Positions 9,088 to 19,723 are shown, numbered from the stretch's first letter. The stretch: 64,000 bases of DNA from Streptomyces sp. NBC_00271 (GCF_036178845.1 NZ_CP108070.1:9424001-9488000), one strand, 5' to 3'. The notes: a model not told the origin generated them from the letters alone. Numbers and translations: made by a program.

Positions 9088-10476
9088 TCACGCCATCTCC
9101 TCGCCGAGCGGTTGCGGGTTGGGGACGATCCTTTGGGCCTTCGGCCGGTCCGGTGATTTGAGGAACAGCGCCAGCACAGCAGAGGCGAGGCCGATGGAGC
9201 CCGCGAGTACGAAGGCCCCGTGGTAGTCCCACGCGCCGACGACGACCGCGCCCATGCCCGAGCCCACGAGGCCCGAGATCAGCTTCGAGCTGTAGACCAT
9301 GCCGTAGTTGGACGCGTTGTTGTTCTCGCCGAAGTAGTCCGCCGTCATGGCCGCGAACAGCGGGAAGATCGCCCCGCCGCCGAATCCGGAGACCATGGAA
9401 CAGAACAGGAAGAACGGCATGCTGCCCATCTGGCCGGAGACCAGCACCCCGAACTGGGCGGAGCCCAGCACCAGACAGACGATGATCAGTGTGTTGCGGC
9501 GTCCGAACCGGTCGGAGATCCAGCCGATCACGCCGCGCCCCGTGCCGTTGACGATCGCCTTCAGGGACATCGCGGTGGCCACGATCCCGCCCGCGAACCC
9601 CATGTCCTTGCCGAACGGCACCTGGAAGGCGATGCCGAAGATGTTGATCCCGGCGGTGCACAGCAGACAGAACCACATCATCCATAGAACGGGCGTGCGG
9701 GCGGCCTCCTTGGGGGTGTACTGCTTCACCGCCGGCGGGTTCTTCTCCAGCGCCCGGCGGATCCTCGGGTCGTCGGACACCTTCAGCGGGTCCACGTGCG
9801 GGGGCCACCAGCCCTTGGGCGGGTCCTTGAAGAACCAGCCCGCGAAGGCGACCACGGCACAGCAGACCAGGCCCACCGTCACCAGGACGCCCTGGTAGTT
9901 GCCGAGGTCCATGTACGAGGCGAACAGGAACACGAAGGGCACCGAGCCATAGGCGAAACCGCCGTTGACCAGGCCTGTCTTGCCACCCTTGCGCTCCGGG
10001 TACCACTTGCCGACCATGTTCACGCAGGTCGCGTAGACCAGGCCGGCGCCGATCCCGCTGAACATGCCGAAGCCGATGTACGCGACGGTCACATGCGGCG
10101 CGAACGCGAGCGAGAGGTAGCCCAGGACCGTGCCCAGCGCGCCGAGCATCATGGCGTACCGCGCGGGCAGCCGTCCGCTCTCACGCAGTTGGCCGGCCGG
10201 GAAGGCGACGGCGGCCTGGAAGAATATCCAGACGCCCATCAGCCAGAAGATATGCCCACTGCCCCAGAGATGGGCGTCGTGCAGGGTGTCCTCGGCGGAG
10301 GTGAACGCGTACTCCGAGGAGCTGATGCCCAGCATCCCCATCCAGGGGAAGAGCACCATGGTCCAGCGTGGTCGCCCCATGATGTCCCGATCGGTCTCAC
10401 CGATGCGGTACAGGCGGCCGTTGCGATCCGTCACCTCCCTGTAGGGGACGGATGTCGATACGTCGGTGGTTGTCAT
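9088..10476 (-). CDS. OFA-family MFS transporter (oxalate/formate antiporter-like), copy 2
   Basis: A 462-residue paralogue of the next gene. The shared features are REVTDRNGRLYRIGETDRD, GIGAGLVYATCVNMVGKWYP, LVNGGFAYGS, KQYTPKEAARTP and FGGGAIFPLFAAMTADYFGE. Two tandem OFA transporters suggest division of labour, such as oxalate uptake versus formate release or different affinity. The gene is separated from the upstream ligase gene by a strong hairpin (10555-10587), so it probably has its own promoter between the hairpin and 10476. Confidence 0.9.
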   Translation of the reverse strand: MTTTDVSTSVPYREVTDRNGRLYRIGETDRDIMGRPRWTMVLFPWMGMLGISSSEYAFTSAEDTLHDAHLWGSGHIFWLMGVWIFFQAAVAFPAGQLRESGRLPARYAMMLGALGTVLGYLSLAFAPHVTVAYIGFGMFSGIGAGLVYATCVNMVGKWYPERKGGKTGLVNGGFAYGSVPFVFLFASYMDLGNYQGVLVTVGLVCCAVVAFAGWFFKDPPKGWWPPHVDPLKVSDDPRIRRALEKNPPAVKQYTPKEAARTPVLWMMWFCLLCTAGINIFGIAFQVPFGKDMGFAGGIVATAMSLKAIVNGTGRGVIGWISDRFGRRNTLIIVCLVLGSAQFGVLVSGQMGSMPFFLFCSMVSGFGGGAIFPLFAAMTADYFGENNNASNYGMVYSSKLISGLVGSGMGAVVVGAWDYHGAFVLAGSIGLASAVLALFLKSPDRPKAQRIVPNPQPLGEEMA

Positions 10477-10554
10477 GTCGGTTCAGCACCCCTTGCGTCG
10501 AAAGATCTGGCCAGCGCCCCCTGTCCAAATGCCTTTCGTGTGCGCACGGGTCCT

Positions 10555-10587
10555 GGGGGCGGCCGACGCGCACCGTCGGCCGCCCCC
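10555..10587. terminator. Terminator after the oxc-frc-ligase operon
   Basis: Perfect 14-bp stem (GGGGGCGGCCGACG, 10555-10568, paired with 10574-10587) with a 5-base loop, 14 bases beyond the ligase stop on the minus strand. Confidence 0.8.
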
Positions 10588-10600
10588 GCCCTGGTTCACC

Positions 10601-12748
10601 TCATGAACCGCCCCCCAAAAGGCCCGCCGCCCGCGCCCAGCGATACTTCGCGCCGAGCACGGCCACCGGCTTCTCCGTCGTGTACGGGTACGCCACGACC
10701 CCCCGCTCATACAGGTACTGGCAGGCCTCCTCGACCTCGACGTCACCCGCGAGCGACGCCACCACGGGCTTCTCGATGCCGCGCTCACGGAATTCGGCCA
10801 CCACACGCGCGGTGAGCTCGGCGAAGACCATGGGAGGGGTCACGATGGTGTGCCAGTAGCCGAGGACGAGCGCGTGGATGCGCGGGTCCTCCAGGCCCAG
10901 CCGGATCGTCGCCTCGTACGTCGACGGCGGCTCGCCCCCGGTGATGTCCACCGGGTTGCCCGCGGCCCCGAAGGGCGGGATGAACGCCCTGAAGGACGCG
11001 TCCAGGTCCGGCGGGATCTCCATCAGGGACAGGCCGTTGTCCGTCACCGCGTCGGACAGGAGCACACCGCTGCCGCCCGCACCCGTGATGATGACGATGT
11101 TGTCGCCCTTGGGGGTGGGAAGTACGGGCAACGCGCGCGCGTACTCCAGCATGTCGTTCAGCCCGGGAGCCCGGATGACGCCGGCCTGCTTCAGGATGTC
11201 CTCGTACACGGCGTCGTCGCCCGCGAGCGCGCCGGTGTGCGAGCCGGCGGCCTTCGCCCCGGCGGCCGTACGCCCCGCCTTCAGGACGACGACCGGCTTC
11301 TTCGGGACCGTCGCACGCGCCGCCTCCACGAAGGCGCGGCCGTCCTTCAGGTCCTCCAGGTGCATCGCGATGCACTCGGTGTGCGGGTCCTCGCCGAACC
11401 AGGTGAGCAGGTCGTCCTCGTCCAGGTCCGACTTGTTGCCGAGCCCGACGATCGCGGAAACACCCGTCTTCGTAGTGCGCGCGAAGCCCAGGATGGCCAT
11501 CCCTATGCCACCGGACTGCGAGGTGAGCGCGACGCCGCCCTTCACGTCGTACGGTGTGCAGAACGTGGCACACAGGTCCTGCCACGTCGAGTAGTAGCCG
11601 TAGATGTTCGGCCCGAGCAGCCGGATCCCGTGCCGCTCGGCGATGGCCACGATCTCGTCCTGGAGCTCGTGCTCGCCGGTCTCCGCGAACCCGGAGGGGA
11701 TCAGTACGGCGTTGGGGATCCCCTTGCGTCCCACCTCCTCCAGGGCCGAGGCCACGAACTTGGCGGGGATCGCGAAGACCGCCACATCCACCTCACCGGG
11801 AACGTCGGTGACACTCTTGTACGCCTTGCGGCCCTGAATGTCATCGGCCTTGGGGTTCACCGGGTGGATCTCGCCGGCGAAGCCCCCGTCGACGAGGTTG
11901 CGCATGACCGAATTGCCGATCTTGCCCTGCTCGTTGGAGGCACCGATCACGGCCACGGACGAGGGCTCCATCAGCCGCCGCATCGACGTGAGGATCTCCT
12001 CGCGCGTGTACTTGCGCCGCTCCTTGGGGACCGAGTCCGCGAGGATCACGCGGATGTCCGCGGCGACCGCGCCTTCCGGAGTGGCGATCACCGGGTTGAG
12101 GTCCACCTCGGCGATCTCGGGGAAGTCCGCGACGAGTTCGGAGACCCGCCGGATCTGCTCGGCGATCGCCCACCGGTCCACCGGCGGCGCGCCGCGCACC
12201 CCGCGCAGGATCTCGGCCGCCCTGATCGAGTCCAGCATCGACAGCGCCTCGTCGGCGTCCACGGGGGCGAGCCGGAAGGTGACGTCCTTCAGGACCTCCA
12301 CCAGCACCCCGCCGAGCCCGAAGGCGACGACCTTCCCGAAGGTCGGGTCGGTCACCGCCCCGACGATGACCTCCTGCCCCTGGGGGAGCAGTTCCTGGAC
12401 CTGGACGCCCTCGATGCGGGCCCGCGGGTCGTAGGCCCGCGCGTTCTCGACGATCTTGTGGAAGGCGGCGCGTACGTCCGCCGCGCCCTCCACGCCCACG
12501 ATCACGCCGCCGGCGTCGGTCTTGTGCAGGATGTCCGGCGAGACGATCTTCATCACGACGGGCCCGCCGAAGCGCGCCGCGTACGCCACCGCCTCGTCGA
12601 CGTCCGTCGCCAGCTCCTCCCCGGGGACGGCGATCGCGTACGCGTCGGCGATCACCTTTCCCTCGGGAGCGGTGAGTGCGGTCCGCCCCTCGGCCCGCAC
12701 GGCGTCGAGGAGCGTGCGCACCCTGAGCATCCGGTCTTCGGCCATCAC
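10601..12748 (-). CDS. ADP-forming acyl-CoA ligase (acetate--CoA ligase family), fused subunits
   Basis: A 715-residue NDP-forming acyl-CoA synthetase. The order is ATP-grasp first (about 10-235, with VVMKIVSPDILHKTDAGGV), then CoA-binding (about 255-350, VAVIGASNEQGKIGN), then the ligase domains (LLGPNIYGYYS; LTSQSGGIGMA). The phosphohistidine loop is AGSHTGALAG near 505. It couples acyl-CoA cleavage or formation to ADP/ATP. It directly follows frc (stop TGA 12751-12749, then GTG 12748 and ATG 12745; either could start). In this operon the acyl group may be oxalyl, formyl or acetyl; the sequence does not decide. It could prime the CoA cycle by making oxalyl-CoA or formyl-CoA. Confidence 0.85.
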   Translation of the reverse strand: MMAEDRMLRVRTLLDAVRAEGRTALTAPEGKVIADAYAIAVPGEELATDVDEAVAYAARFGGPVVMKIVSPDILHKTDAGGVIVGVEGAADVRAAFHKIVENARAYDPRARIEGVQVQELLPQGQEVIVGAVTDPTFGKVVAFGLGGVLVEVLKDVTFRLAPVDADEALSMLDSIRAAEILRGVRGAPPVDRWAIAEQIRRVSELVADFPEIAEVDLNPVIATPEGAVAADIRVILADSVPKERRKYTREEILTSMRRLMEPSSVAVIGASNEQGKIGNSVMRNLVDGGFAGEIHPVNPKADDIQGRKAYKSVTDVPGEVDVAVFAIPAKFVASALEEVGRKGIPNAVLIPSGFAETGEHELQDEIVAIAERHGIRLLGPNIYGYYSTWQDLCATFCTPYDVKGGVALTSQSGGIGMAILGFARTTKTGVSAIVGLGNKSDLDEDDLLTWFGEDPHTECIAMHLEDLKDGRAFVEAARATVPKKPVVVLKAGRTAAGAKAAGSHTGALAGDDAVYEDILKQAGVIRAPGLNDMLEYARALPVLPTPKGDNIVIITGAGGSGVLLSDAVTDNGLSLMEIPPDLDASFRAFIPPFGAAGNPVDITGGEPPSTYEATIRLGLEDPRIHALVLGYWHTIVTPPMVFAELTARVVAEFRERGIEKPVVASLAGDVEVEEACQYLYERGVVAYPYTTEKPVAVLGAKYRWARAAGLLGGGS

Positions 12749-14008
12749 TCAGATCACCCCGTTCGACTTGAGCAGGCGAAGTTCCTCGTCGCCGAGGCCG
12801 AGTTCGCCGATGTAGACCTCTTCGTTGTGCTCGCCGAGCAGTGGCGAACTGGTCACGTCCACGGGGGAGTCGGAGAGCTTCAGCGGGCTGCCCACGGTCA
12901 CGAACTCGCCCCGCTCGGGGTGCGGCACCGACACGACCATCTCGTTGGCGACCAGCGACTCGTCCTCGATGATCTCCTTGGTGGACAGGATCGGGCCGCA
13001 CGGGATGTTGTGGGCGTTGAGCTTCTCCAGCACCTCCCACTTGGGGAGCGTGGCCGACCACTCCTCGATGAGCTGGAACATCTTGGTGAGCTGTGGCAGC
13101 CGGGCCTCCGGGGTCGCCCACTCGGGGTCGTCCGCCAGCTCCGGCCGTCCGATGAGCTCGGTGATCGGCTTCCAGCCGACGGGCTGCACGATGACGTACA
13201 CGTAGTCGTTGGGGCCGCCCGGAGCGCACTTGACCGCCCAGCCCGGCTGGCCGCCGCCGGACGCGTTGCCGGAGCGGGGAACCTCGACGCCGAAGTCGTC
13301 GTTGGGATATTCAGCGAGCGGGCCATGGGTCAGTCGTTGCTGATCGCGCAACTTCACCCGGCAGAGGTTGAGCACGGCATGCTGCATGGCCACGTTGACC
13401 CGCTGCCCGCGCCCGGTGTTCTCCCGCTGGTACAGCGCCGCGAGAATCCCCGCCACGGCGTGCACGCCCGTGCCAGAGTCACCGATCTGGGCTCCCGTCG
13501 CCAGCGGCGGCCCGTCCTCGAAACCGGTGGTCGACATCGACCCGCCCATGGCCTGCGCGACGACCTCGTACGCCTTGAAGTTGGTGTACGGGCCGTCCCC
13601 GAACCCCTTGATGGAGGCATAGACGATCCGCGGATTGATCTCCTGGATGCGGTCCCAGGTGAAGCCCATGCGGTCGACCGCGCCCGGTCCGAAGTTCTCG
13701 ACCATGACGTCGGAGCGCCGGATCAGTTCGGTGAGGATCTCCTTGCCGCGCTCGGTCTTGGTGTTGAGGGTGATGCTCCGCTTGTTGCAGTTGAGCATCG
13801 TGAAGTAGAGGGAGTCGACGTCGGGGAGGTCGCGCAGTTGCTTGCGGGTGATGTCACCGGTCGGCGCCTCCAGCTTGACGACGTCCGCGCCGAGCCAGGC
13901 CAGCAGTTGTGTGGCGGACGGGCCAGACTGGACGTGCGTCATGTCGAGGACACGGACGCCTTCGAGAGCCTTGGTCGACGTTCCTGTGATCGGGGTGATC
14001 GGGGTCAT
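12749..14008 (-). CDS. frc: Formyl-CoA:oxalate CoA-transferase
   Basis: A 419-residue class III (CaiB/BaiF) CoA-transferase that moves CoA from formyl-CoA to oxalate. [20 protein letters not shown] opens the fold, and [16 protein letters not shown] carries the catalytic Asp of this family. [21 protein letters not shown] is close to characterised Frc proteins. ATG 14008 is preferred over GTG 14017 because GAGGTG lies six bases before it. It follows oxc closely, and the product oxalyl-CoA is the substrate of that enzyme. Confidence 0.93.
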   Translation of the reverse strand: MTPITPITGTSTKALEGVRVLDMTHVQSGPSATQLLAWLGADVVKLEAPTGDITRKQLRDLPDVDSLYFTMLNCNKRSITLNTKTERGKEILTELIRRSDVMVENFGPGAVDRMGFTWDRIQEINPRIVYASIKGFGDGPYTNFKAYEVVAQAMGGSMSTTGFEDGPPLATGAQIGDSGTGVHAVAGILAALYQRENTGRGQRVNVAMQHAVLNLCRVKLRDQQRLTHGPLAEYPNDDFGVEVPRSGNASGGGQPGWAVKCAPGGPNDYVYVIVQPVGWKPITELIGRPELADDPEWATPEARLPQLTKMFQLIEEWSATLPKWEVLEKLNAHNIPCGPILSTKEIIEDESLVANEMVVSVPHPERGEFVTVGSPLKLSDSPVDVTSSPLLGEHNEEVYIGELGLGDEELRLLKSNGVI

Positions 14009-14018
14009 CGGGGGCACC

Positions 14019-15704
14019 TCACTTGTACATCGTCTGGTTCATGGTTCCGGGGGCGTACGCGTCCGGGTCGACCCAGACGTTGATCAGCGAAGGCTTGCCC
14101 GACTCCCGGGCACGCTGGAGCGCCGGGCCGATGTCGGCGGGGTCGCGGACCTCCTCGCCGTAACCGCCCAGCATCTGCGCGAACTTGTCGTAGTGGACGT
14201 CGCCGAGGGTGTTGCCGACCCGCTCGCGCTCCAGGCCGTACTTCTGGGCCTGGCCGTAACGGATCTGGTTCATGGAGGAGTTGTTGCCGACGATGCCGAC
14301 GAAGGGGAGGTTGTAGCGGACGAGGGTCTCGAAGTCCCAGCCGGTGAGGGAGAAGGCGCCGTCCCCGAAGAGGGCGACGACCTCCTTGTCGGGCCGTGCC
14401 TGCTTGGCCGCGAGCACGAACGGGACACCGACGCCGAGCGTGCCGAGCGGGCCCGGGTCCATCCAGTGCCCGGGTGACTTGGGTTGGACGACCTGCCCGG
14501 AGAAGGTGACGATGTCGCCGCCGTCCCCGATGTAGATCGAGTCCTCGGTGAGGAAGTCGTTGATCTCGCTGACCAGGCGGTACGGGTGGATCGGCGAGGC
14601 GTCCGACTTCAGGCTGGGCAGCCGCTTCTCGAGGGCCGTCTGCTCGGCGGCCCGCAACTCGTCCAGCCACTCCTTGCGCTTCGACGCGCCGCCGTTGAGG
14701 CGCCCGGAGGCCGCCTCGGTGACCGACTTCAGGATCAGACCCGCGTCGCCGACGATGCCGAGGTCGATGTCCCGGTTCTTGCCGACGGTCCGGTAGTCGA
14801 GGTCGATCTGCACGACGGTCGCGTCCGGGGAGAGCCGCTTGCCGTAGCCCATGCGGAAGTCGAAGGGCGTACCCACGATGACGATGACATCGGCGTTGGA
14901 GAAGGCGTACCGGCGCGAGAGTTGGAAATGGTGCGGGTCCCCGGGCGGCAGCGTGCCGCGTCCCGCGCCGTTCATGTACGCCGGGATGTTGAGGGTGCGG
15001 ACGAGCTCGATGGCGGACGCGGTGCCGCGCGTCGTCCATACCTGGCTGCCCAGCAGGATCGCCGGCTTCTCGGCGTGGACGAGGAGGTCGGCGAGCCTCT
15101 CGATCGCCTCGGGGTCACCGGCCGAGCGGGTCGAGGCCCGGTAGTGGCCGGCGGCCGGGATCCGGGCCTTCTCCACCGGCACCTTGGCGTCCAGGACATC
15201 GCGTGGGATCTCCAGGAAGGAGGGGCCGGGCGCGCCGTGGAAGCACTCCCGGAACGCCATCGACACCATGTCGGCGGCGCGCGCCGTGTCCGGCACCGTC
15301 GCGGCGAACTTGGTGATCGGCGTCATCATGTCGACGTGTGGCAGGTCCTGCAGGGACCCCATCTTGTGCTGGGTGTGCGCCCCCTGGCCGCCGATGAGCA
15401 GCATCGGGGACTCGGCGCGGAAGGCGTTCGCGACGCCGGTCACGGCGTCGGTCGTACCGGGACCCGCCGTGACGACGGCGCATCCGGGCTTGCCGGTGAT
15501 GCGTGCGTAGCCGTCGGCGGCGTGGGCGGCGACCTGCTCGTGACGGACGTCGACGACCTCAATGCCTTCGTCGACGCAGCCGTCGTAGATGTCGATGATG
15601 TGGCCGCCGCACAGGGTGTAGATGACCTCCACACCTTCGGCTTTGAGTGCCTTGGCGACCAGATGCCCACCGGAGATGAAGTCCTGGCTGATGTCGTCGG
15701 GCAT
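14019..15704 (-). CDS. oxc: Oxalyl-CoA decarboxylase
   Basis: A 561-residue thiamine-diphosphate enzyme converting oxalyl-CoA to formyl-CoA and CO2. [16 protein letters not shown] and [16 protein letters not shown] give the ThDP-activating Glu, and the cofactor motif is [15 protein letters not shown]...[11 protein letters not shown]. The start is ATG 15704, preceded by GGGACAGGAC; upstream in-frame codons lie in the control region and overlap the opposite gene. It is the first gene of the leftward oxc-frc-ligase operon. A perfect inverted repeat lies 52 bases upstream of the start. Confidence 0.95.
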   Translation of the reverse strand: MPDDISQDFISGGHLVAKALKAEGVEVIYTLCGGHIIDIYDGCVDEGIEVVDVRHEQVAAHAADGYARITGKPGCAVVTAGPGTTDAVTGVANAFRAESPMLLIGGQGAHTQHKMGSLQDLPHVDMMTPITKFAATVPDTARAADMVSMAFRECFHGAPGPSFLEIPRDVLDAKVPVEKARIPAAGHYRASTRSAGDPEAIERLADLLVHAEKPAILLGSQVWTTRGTASAIELVRTLNIPAYMNGAGRGTLPPGDPHHFQLSRRYAFSNADVIVIVGTPFDFRMGYGKRLSPDATVVQIDLDYRTVGKNRDIDLGIVGDAGLILKSVTEAASGRLNGGASKRKEWLDELRAAEQTALEKRLPSLKSDASPIHPYRLVSEINDFLTEDSIYIGDGGDIVTFSGQVVQPKSPGHWMDPGPLGTLGVGVPFVLAAKQARPDKEVVALFGDGAFSLTGWDFETLVRYNLPFVGIVGNNSSMNQIRYGQAQKYGLERERVGNTLGDVHYDKFAQMLGGYGEEVRDPADIGPALQRARESGKPSLINVWVDPDAYAPGTMNQTMYK

Positions 15705-15755
15705 GGCGAAGTCCTGTCCCTTCGTAGGGGGTTGGAACGCTCTCGCGGTACATTG

Positions 15756-15779
15756 CATACAGTCGACGAATACTGTATG
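15756..15779. promoter_or_regulatory. Operator-like inverted repeat between divergent oxc and sucC
   Basis: CATACAGT (15756-15763) and its exact complement ACTGTATG (15772-15779) are separated by 8 bases, in the 180-base gap between the two divergent operons. The site is AT-rich against the GC-rich background. The geometry suits a dimeric regulator, for example of GntR type. No regulator gene is adjacent. Confidence 0.6.
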
Positions 15780-15884
15780 AAGCTTGTTATCCCGCATCCG
15801 GTGGGTGGTGTCCAGGGGGCGTGCGGCATTTTCCCGGGGTCTGGGGGTCGCTCCCCAGACAGACACAGCAGTCAGGAGCCGGTG

Positions 15885-17015
15885 ATGGACCTGTACGAGC
15901 ACCAGGCAAGGGAACTCTTCGAGGAACACGGCATCTTGGTGCCGAGGGCCGAGGTCACGGACTCGCCCAAGGAAGCACGCGCGATCGCCCGCCGGCTCGG
16001 CGGCCGAGTCGTCGTGAAAGCCCAGGTGAAGACCGGTGGGCGCGGTAAGGCGGGGGGCGTCAAACTCGCCGCCGACCCGGCCGCCGCCGAGCTCACGGCA
16101 CGTCAGATTCTCGGCATGGACATCAAGGGCCACACGGTCGGCAAGGTGATGCTGGCCCAACCGGTCGACATCGAGAGCGAGTTCTACGTCGGTTACGTCC
16201 TCGACCGCGCCGCCGGACGCTTCCTCGCGATCGCGTCGGCCGAGGGCGGCATGGACATCGAGGAGGTGGCCGCGAGCCGCCCGGAGGCGGTGGCGCGTGT
16301 TCCCGTCGACCCGGCCGTGGGCGTCACCTCGGCGAAGGCGACCGAGATCGCCGAGGCCGCGGGGCTGCCCCCGGAGACCGTCGACGTTCTCGTACGCCTC
16401 TGGGGGGTGCTGACCCGCGAGGACGCCGTGCTCGTCGAGGTGAACCCCCTCGTACGCACCGCCCGGGGACAGATCCTCGCCCTGGACGGCAAGGTCACCC
16501 TCGACGACAACGCCCGCTTCCGCCAGGCGCGTTGGGGTGAGCAGGAGGCCGCGCACGACGACCCCCTGGAGGCGGCGGCCGCGGCCAAGGGCCTCAACTA
16601 CGTCAAACTGGACGGCGAGGTCGGCATCATCGGCAACGGCGCGGGCCTCGTCATGTCGACACTCGACGTGGTCGCGGGCTGCGGCGCCCGTCCCGCGAAC
16701 TTCCTCGACATCGGCGGCGGGGCCTCCGCCCAGACCATGGCCGACGGCCTCTCCGTGATCCTCTCCGACCCGGCCGTGAAATCGGTCTTCGTCAACGTCT
16801 TCGGCGGCATCACGGCCTGCGACGCGGTCGCCGACGGCATCGTGCGGGCGCTGGAGACCGTGCGGTTGACCAAACCCCTCGTGGTCCGCCTCGACGGCAA
16901 CAACGCCGTCCGCGGCCGCGCCATCCTCGACGGCCGCGCGCACCCCCTGGTCCAGCAGGCCACCACCATGGACGACGCCGCACACCGCGCGGCCCGGCTC
17001 GCCACCGCCGACTGA
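15885..17015 (+). CDS. sucC: Succinyl-CoA synthetase beta-subunit-like ATP-grasp protein
   Basis: A 376-residue ADP-forming ligase beta subunit. The ATP-grasp domain starts [17 protein letters not shown] and has [16 protein letters not shown]; the C-terminal domain has [16 protein letters not shown] and [19 protein letters not shown]. With SucD it would make or break an acyl-CoA with ADP/ATP. ATG 15885 follows CAGGAG. It is divergent from oxc and 14 bases from sucD. It is slightly shorter than housekeeping SucC, and its placement beside oxc/frc suggests a pathway-specific copy, perhaps charging oxalate, formate or succinate with CoA (inference). Confidence 0.85.
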   Translation: MDLYEHQARELFEEHGILVPRAEVTDSPKEARAIARRLGGRVVVKAQVKTGGRGKAGGVKLAADPAAAELTARQILGMDIKGHTVGKVMLAQPVDIESEFYVGYVLDRAAGRFLAIASAEGGMDIEEVAASRPEAVARVPVDPAVGVTSAKATEIAEAAGLPPETVDVLVRLWGVLTREDAVLVEVNPLVRTARGQILALDGKVTLDDNARFRQARWGEQEAAHDDPLEAAAAAKGLNYVKLDGEVGIIGNGAGLVMSTLDVVAGCGARPANFLDIGGGASAQTMADGLSVILSDPAVKSVFVNVFGGITACDAVADGIVRALETVRLTKPLVVRLDGNNAVRGRAILDGRAHPLVQQATTMDDAAHRAARLATAD

Positions 17016-17029
17016 AGGAGGAACAGGAC

Positions 17030-17929
17030 ATGGCCATCTTTCTCACCAAGGAGAGCAAGATTCTCGTCCAGGGCATGACCGGCGGCGAGGGCATGAAGCA
17101 CACCCGGCGGATGCTCGCCGCCGGCACGGACGTCGTCGGCGGGGTCAACCCGCGCAAGGCGGGACAGGCCGTCGACTTCGACGACCGGGTGGTGCCCGTC
17201 TTCGGCTCGGTCCGCGAGGGAATGGCGGCGACCGGAGCCGACGTCACCGTCGTGTTCGTACCGCCCGCGTTCGCCAAGGCCGCGGTGATCGAGGCCGCCG
17301 ACGCGGGCATCGGGCTCGCCGTCGTCATCACCGAGGGCATCCCCGTCCACGACTCCGTCGCCTTCCACGCGTACGCCGCCACGAAGGGCACCCGCGTCAT
17401 CGGCCCCAACTGCCCGGGCCTGATCACTCCGGGGCAGTCGAACGCGGGCATCATCCCCGCCGACATCGCCAAGCCGGGGCGCATCGGCCTGGTGTCCAAG
17501 TCGGGCACGCTGACGTACCAACTCATGTACGAACTCCGCGACATCGGCTTCTCGACCTGCGTGGGCATCGGCGGCGACCCCGTCGTCGGCACCACCCACA
17601 TCGACTGCCTGGCCGCCTTCCAGGAGGACCCCGACACCGAACTCGTCGTCCTCATCGGCGAGATCGGCGGCGACGCCGAGGAACGGGCCGCCGCGTACGT
17701 CCGGGACCACGTCACCAAGCCCGTCGTCGCCTACATCGCCGGTTTCACCGCGCCCGAGGGCAGGACGATGGGCCACGCGGGCGCGATCGTCTCCGGCTCG
17801 TCAGGCACCGCGCAGGCCAAGAAGATGGCCCTCGAGGCGGCCGGAGTACGGGTGGGCGGCACACCGACCGAGACGGCCCGGCTGGTGCTGACCCGATGGG
17901 AATCGGAGCGTGTCGCCGCACAGGAGTGA
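17030..17929 (+). CDS. sucD: Succinyl-CoA synthetase alpha-subunit-like protein
   Basis: A 299-residue CoA-binding ligase alpha subunit: [18 protein letters not shown] (CoA domain), [16 protein letters not shown], and [18 protein letters not shown] with the phosphohistidine. GAAGGAGGAAC precedes its ATG. It forms the expected heterodimer partner of the upstream beta subunit. The next gene starts 240 bases away; that gap contains three short repeats around GCGACCAC and no gene. Confidence 0.87.
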   Translation: MAIFLTKESKILVQGMTGGEGMKHTRRMLAAGTDVVGGVNPRKAGQAVDFDDRVVPVFGSVREGMAATGADVTVVFVPPAFAKAAVIEAADAGIGLAVVITEGIPVHDSVAFHAYAATKGTRVIGPNCPGLITPGQSNAGIIPADIAKPGRIGLVSKSGTLTYQLMYELRDIGFSTCVGIGGDPVVGTTHIDCLAAFQEDPDTELVVLIGEIGGDAEERAAAYVRDHVTKPVVAYIAGFTAPEGRTMGHAGAIVSGSSGTAQAKKMALEAAGVRVGGTPTETARLVLTRWESERVAAQE

Positions 17930-18169
17930 GATGAGACGTCACTCATAGTTGATGTGAGGTGACTGTCACGAGCGGAGCCTCCTCAGTACCTTCCTCCGTA
18001 CGTACGCGACCACCCTCCCGCGTACGGACCCTTCCCTCCGTGCGGACGCGACCACCGTCCTCCTCCGCACGGATGCGACCACTCCTCGTCCGGGCCCGTG
18101 CACCATGCAGCTCGGCAGGAGCCAGGCACCTCCCGCCCCCGACTGTGCACCGAGAGCGGAGACATCCGA

Positions 18170-19723
18170 ATGGCATCCACCCTCAACACCCCCCTCGTCC
18201 TGAAGTCCGGTACGTCCTGGGCCGACGCCTGGCAGCGCTGCCTCGCCGTGGCCCCCGAGGCGTTCCAGGAGGACCGCGTCCTCAATCTCTGGGACGCCTC
18301 CTGGCGGGCGGACGGCCGGGCACTGCCCGCCACCAGTCCGGTCGACGGAAGCCCCATCGCGGGCCCGCCCCGCCTGAACGCCGCAACCGCCCACCAGGCC
18401 GTACGAGCCTCACTCGACCAGCACCGGGCCTGGCGCCACGTCCCGCTCGCCGAACGACGGGCGCGCGTCGCGGCCACCCTCGACGCCCTGACCGAGCACC
18501 GCGAGCTGCTCGCCCTCCTCCTCGTCTGGGAGATCGGCAAGCCCTGGCGACTCGCGCAGGCCGACGTGGACCGGGCGATCGACGGCGTGCGCTGGTACGT
18601 CGACGGCATCGAGCCCATGGTGGACGGCCGGGCTCCGCTCGAGGGGCCCGTGTCCAACATCGCGAGCTGGAACTACCCGATGAGCGTGCTCGTTCACGCA
18701 ATGCTGGTACAGGCATTGGCAGGGAACGCGGTCATCGCCAAGACCCCGACCGACGGCGGCGTCGCCTGCCTCACCCTGGCCGGCGCGCTCGCCGCACGCG
18801 AAGGGATCCCCGTCACCCTCGTCAGCGGCAGCGGAGGCGAGCTGTCGGAGGCGCTGGTCCGCGCGCCCGAGATCGGCTGCGTCTCCTTCGTCGGCGGCCG
18901 TGACACGGGTGCCGCGGTGGCCACCGCCGTCGCCGACCTGGGCAAGCGGCATGTACTCGAACAGGAGGGACTCAACACCTGGGGCATCTGGAACCACACG
19001 GACTGGGACGCACTGACAGCCGTCATCCCCAAGCTCTTCGACTACGGCAAGCAGCGCTGCACCGCCTACCCGCGCTTCGTCGTCCAGCGCACGCTGTTCG
19101 ACGAGTTCCTCGCCGCCTACCTCCCCGCCGTCCGCACCCTGCGGGTCGGTCACCCGCTGGCCGTCGAGCACCCCGAAGACCCCTACCCCGCGCTGGACTT
19201 CGGGCCCGTCATCAACGCCGCCAAGGCAAAGGAGCTGCACGACCAGGTGGCGGAGGCCATCGACCGCGGCGCCGTCCCGCTGCACCGCGGCAAGCTGACC
19301 GACGCACGCTTCCTGCCCGGCCAGGACACGGCGGCGTACGTCCAACCGGTCACGCTCCTGAACCCGCCGCCGTCCTCACCGCTGCACCACGCGGAGCCCT
19401 TCGGCCCGGTCGACACCATCGTCCTGGTCGACACCGAGGCGGAGCTGCTCGCCGCGATGAACGCGTCGAACGGCGCGCTCGTCGCCACGCTGTCCACGGA
19501 CGACGAGGCGACGTACGCCCGACTGGCCCCGCAGATCCGCGCGTTCAAGGTCGGCCGCGGCAAGCCCCGCTCCCGCGGCGACCGCGACGAGCTCTTCGGC
19601 GGCCTCGGCGCGTCCTGGCGCGGCGCCTTCGTCGGCGGCGAGCTGCTCGTGCGCGCCGTCACGCAGGGGCCGGCGGGGGAGCGGCTGCCGGGCAACTTCC
19701 CCGAGTACCAGCTCGTTCCGTGA
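18170..19723 (+). CDS. Aldehyde dehydrogenase-family protein of the oxalate module
   Basis: A 517-residue NAD(P)-dependent aldehyde dehydrogenase-fold protein. It shows a Rossmann part with ALAGNAVIAKTPTDGG, SFVGGRDTGAAVA in the cofactor loop, Glu in LEQEGLNTWGIW, and the catalytic Cys in YGKQRCTAYPRF. The segment after the Glu departs from the common ELGGK motif, so the substrate is uncertain. ATG 18170 is chosen for the GCGGAGA upstream. It follows sucCD in the same direction, so glyoxylate, glycolaldehyde or an acyl-CoA aldehyde of the C2 pathway are candidate substrates (inference). Confidence 0.8.
   Translation: MASTLNTPLVLKSGTSWADAWQRCLAVAPEAFQEDRVLNLWDASWRADGRALPATSPVDGSPIAGPPRLNAATAHQAVRASLDQHRAWRHVPLAERRARVAATLDALTEHRELLALLLVWEIGKPWRLAQADVDRAIDGVRWYVDGIEPMVDGRAPLEGPVSNIASWNYPMSVLVHAMLVQALAGNAVIAKTPTDGGVACLTLAGALAAREGIPVTLVSGSGGELSEALVRAPEIGCVSFVGGRDTGAAVATAVADLGKRHVLEQEGLNTWGIWNHTDWDALTAVIPKLFDYGKQRCTAYPRFVVQRTLFDEFLAAYLPAVRTLRVGHPLAVEHPEDPYPALDFGPVINAAKAKELHDQVAEAIDRGAVPLHRGKLTDARFLPGQDTAAYVQPVTLLNPPPSSPLHHAEPFGPVDTIVLVDTEAELLAAMNASNGALVATLSTDDEATYARLAPQIRAFKVGRGKPRSRGDRDELFGGLGASWRGAFVGGELLVRAVTQGPAGERLPGNFPEYQLVP

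Noticed and set aside
10850..14083. A very long open frame on the plus strand across the ligase and frc genes
   Set aside because: It is antisense to two unmistakable genes and has the Arg/His/Asp-rich composition of a shadow frame in GC-rich DNA.
15705..16985. A long N-terminal extension of oxc on the minus strand
   Set aside because: The extension lies antisense to sucC and lacks homology; the decarboxylase family begins at ATG 15704 with its own ribosome site.
17940..18169. Direct repeats around GCGACCAC/GTACGCGACCAC in the sucD-aldehyde dehydrogenase gap, considered as a regulatory array
   Set aside because: Copies are imperfect, irregular, and encode a repetitive Arg/Pro/Ser frame; no clear symmetry. 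Noted only in the sucD entry.
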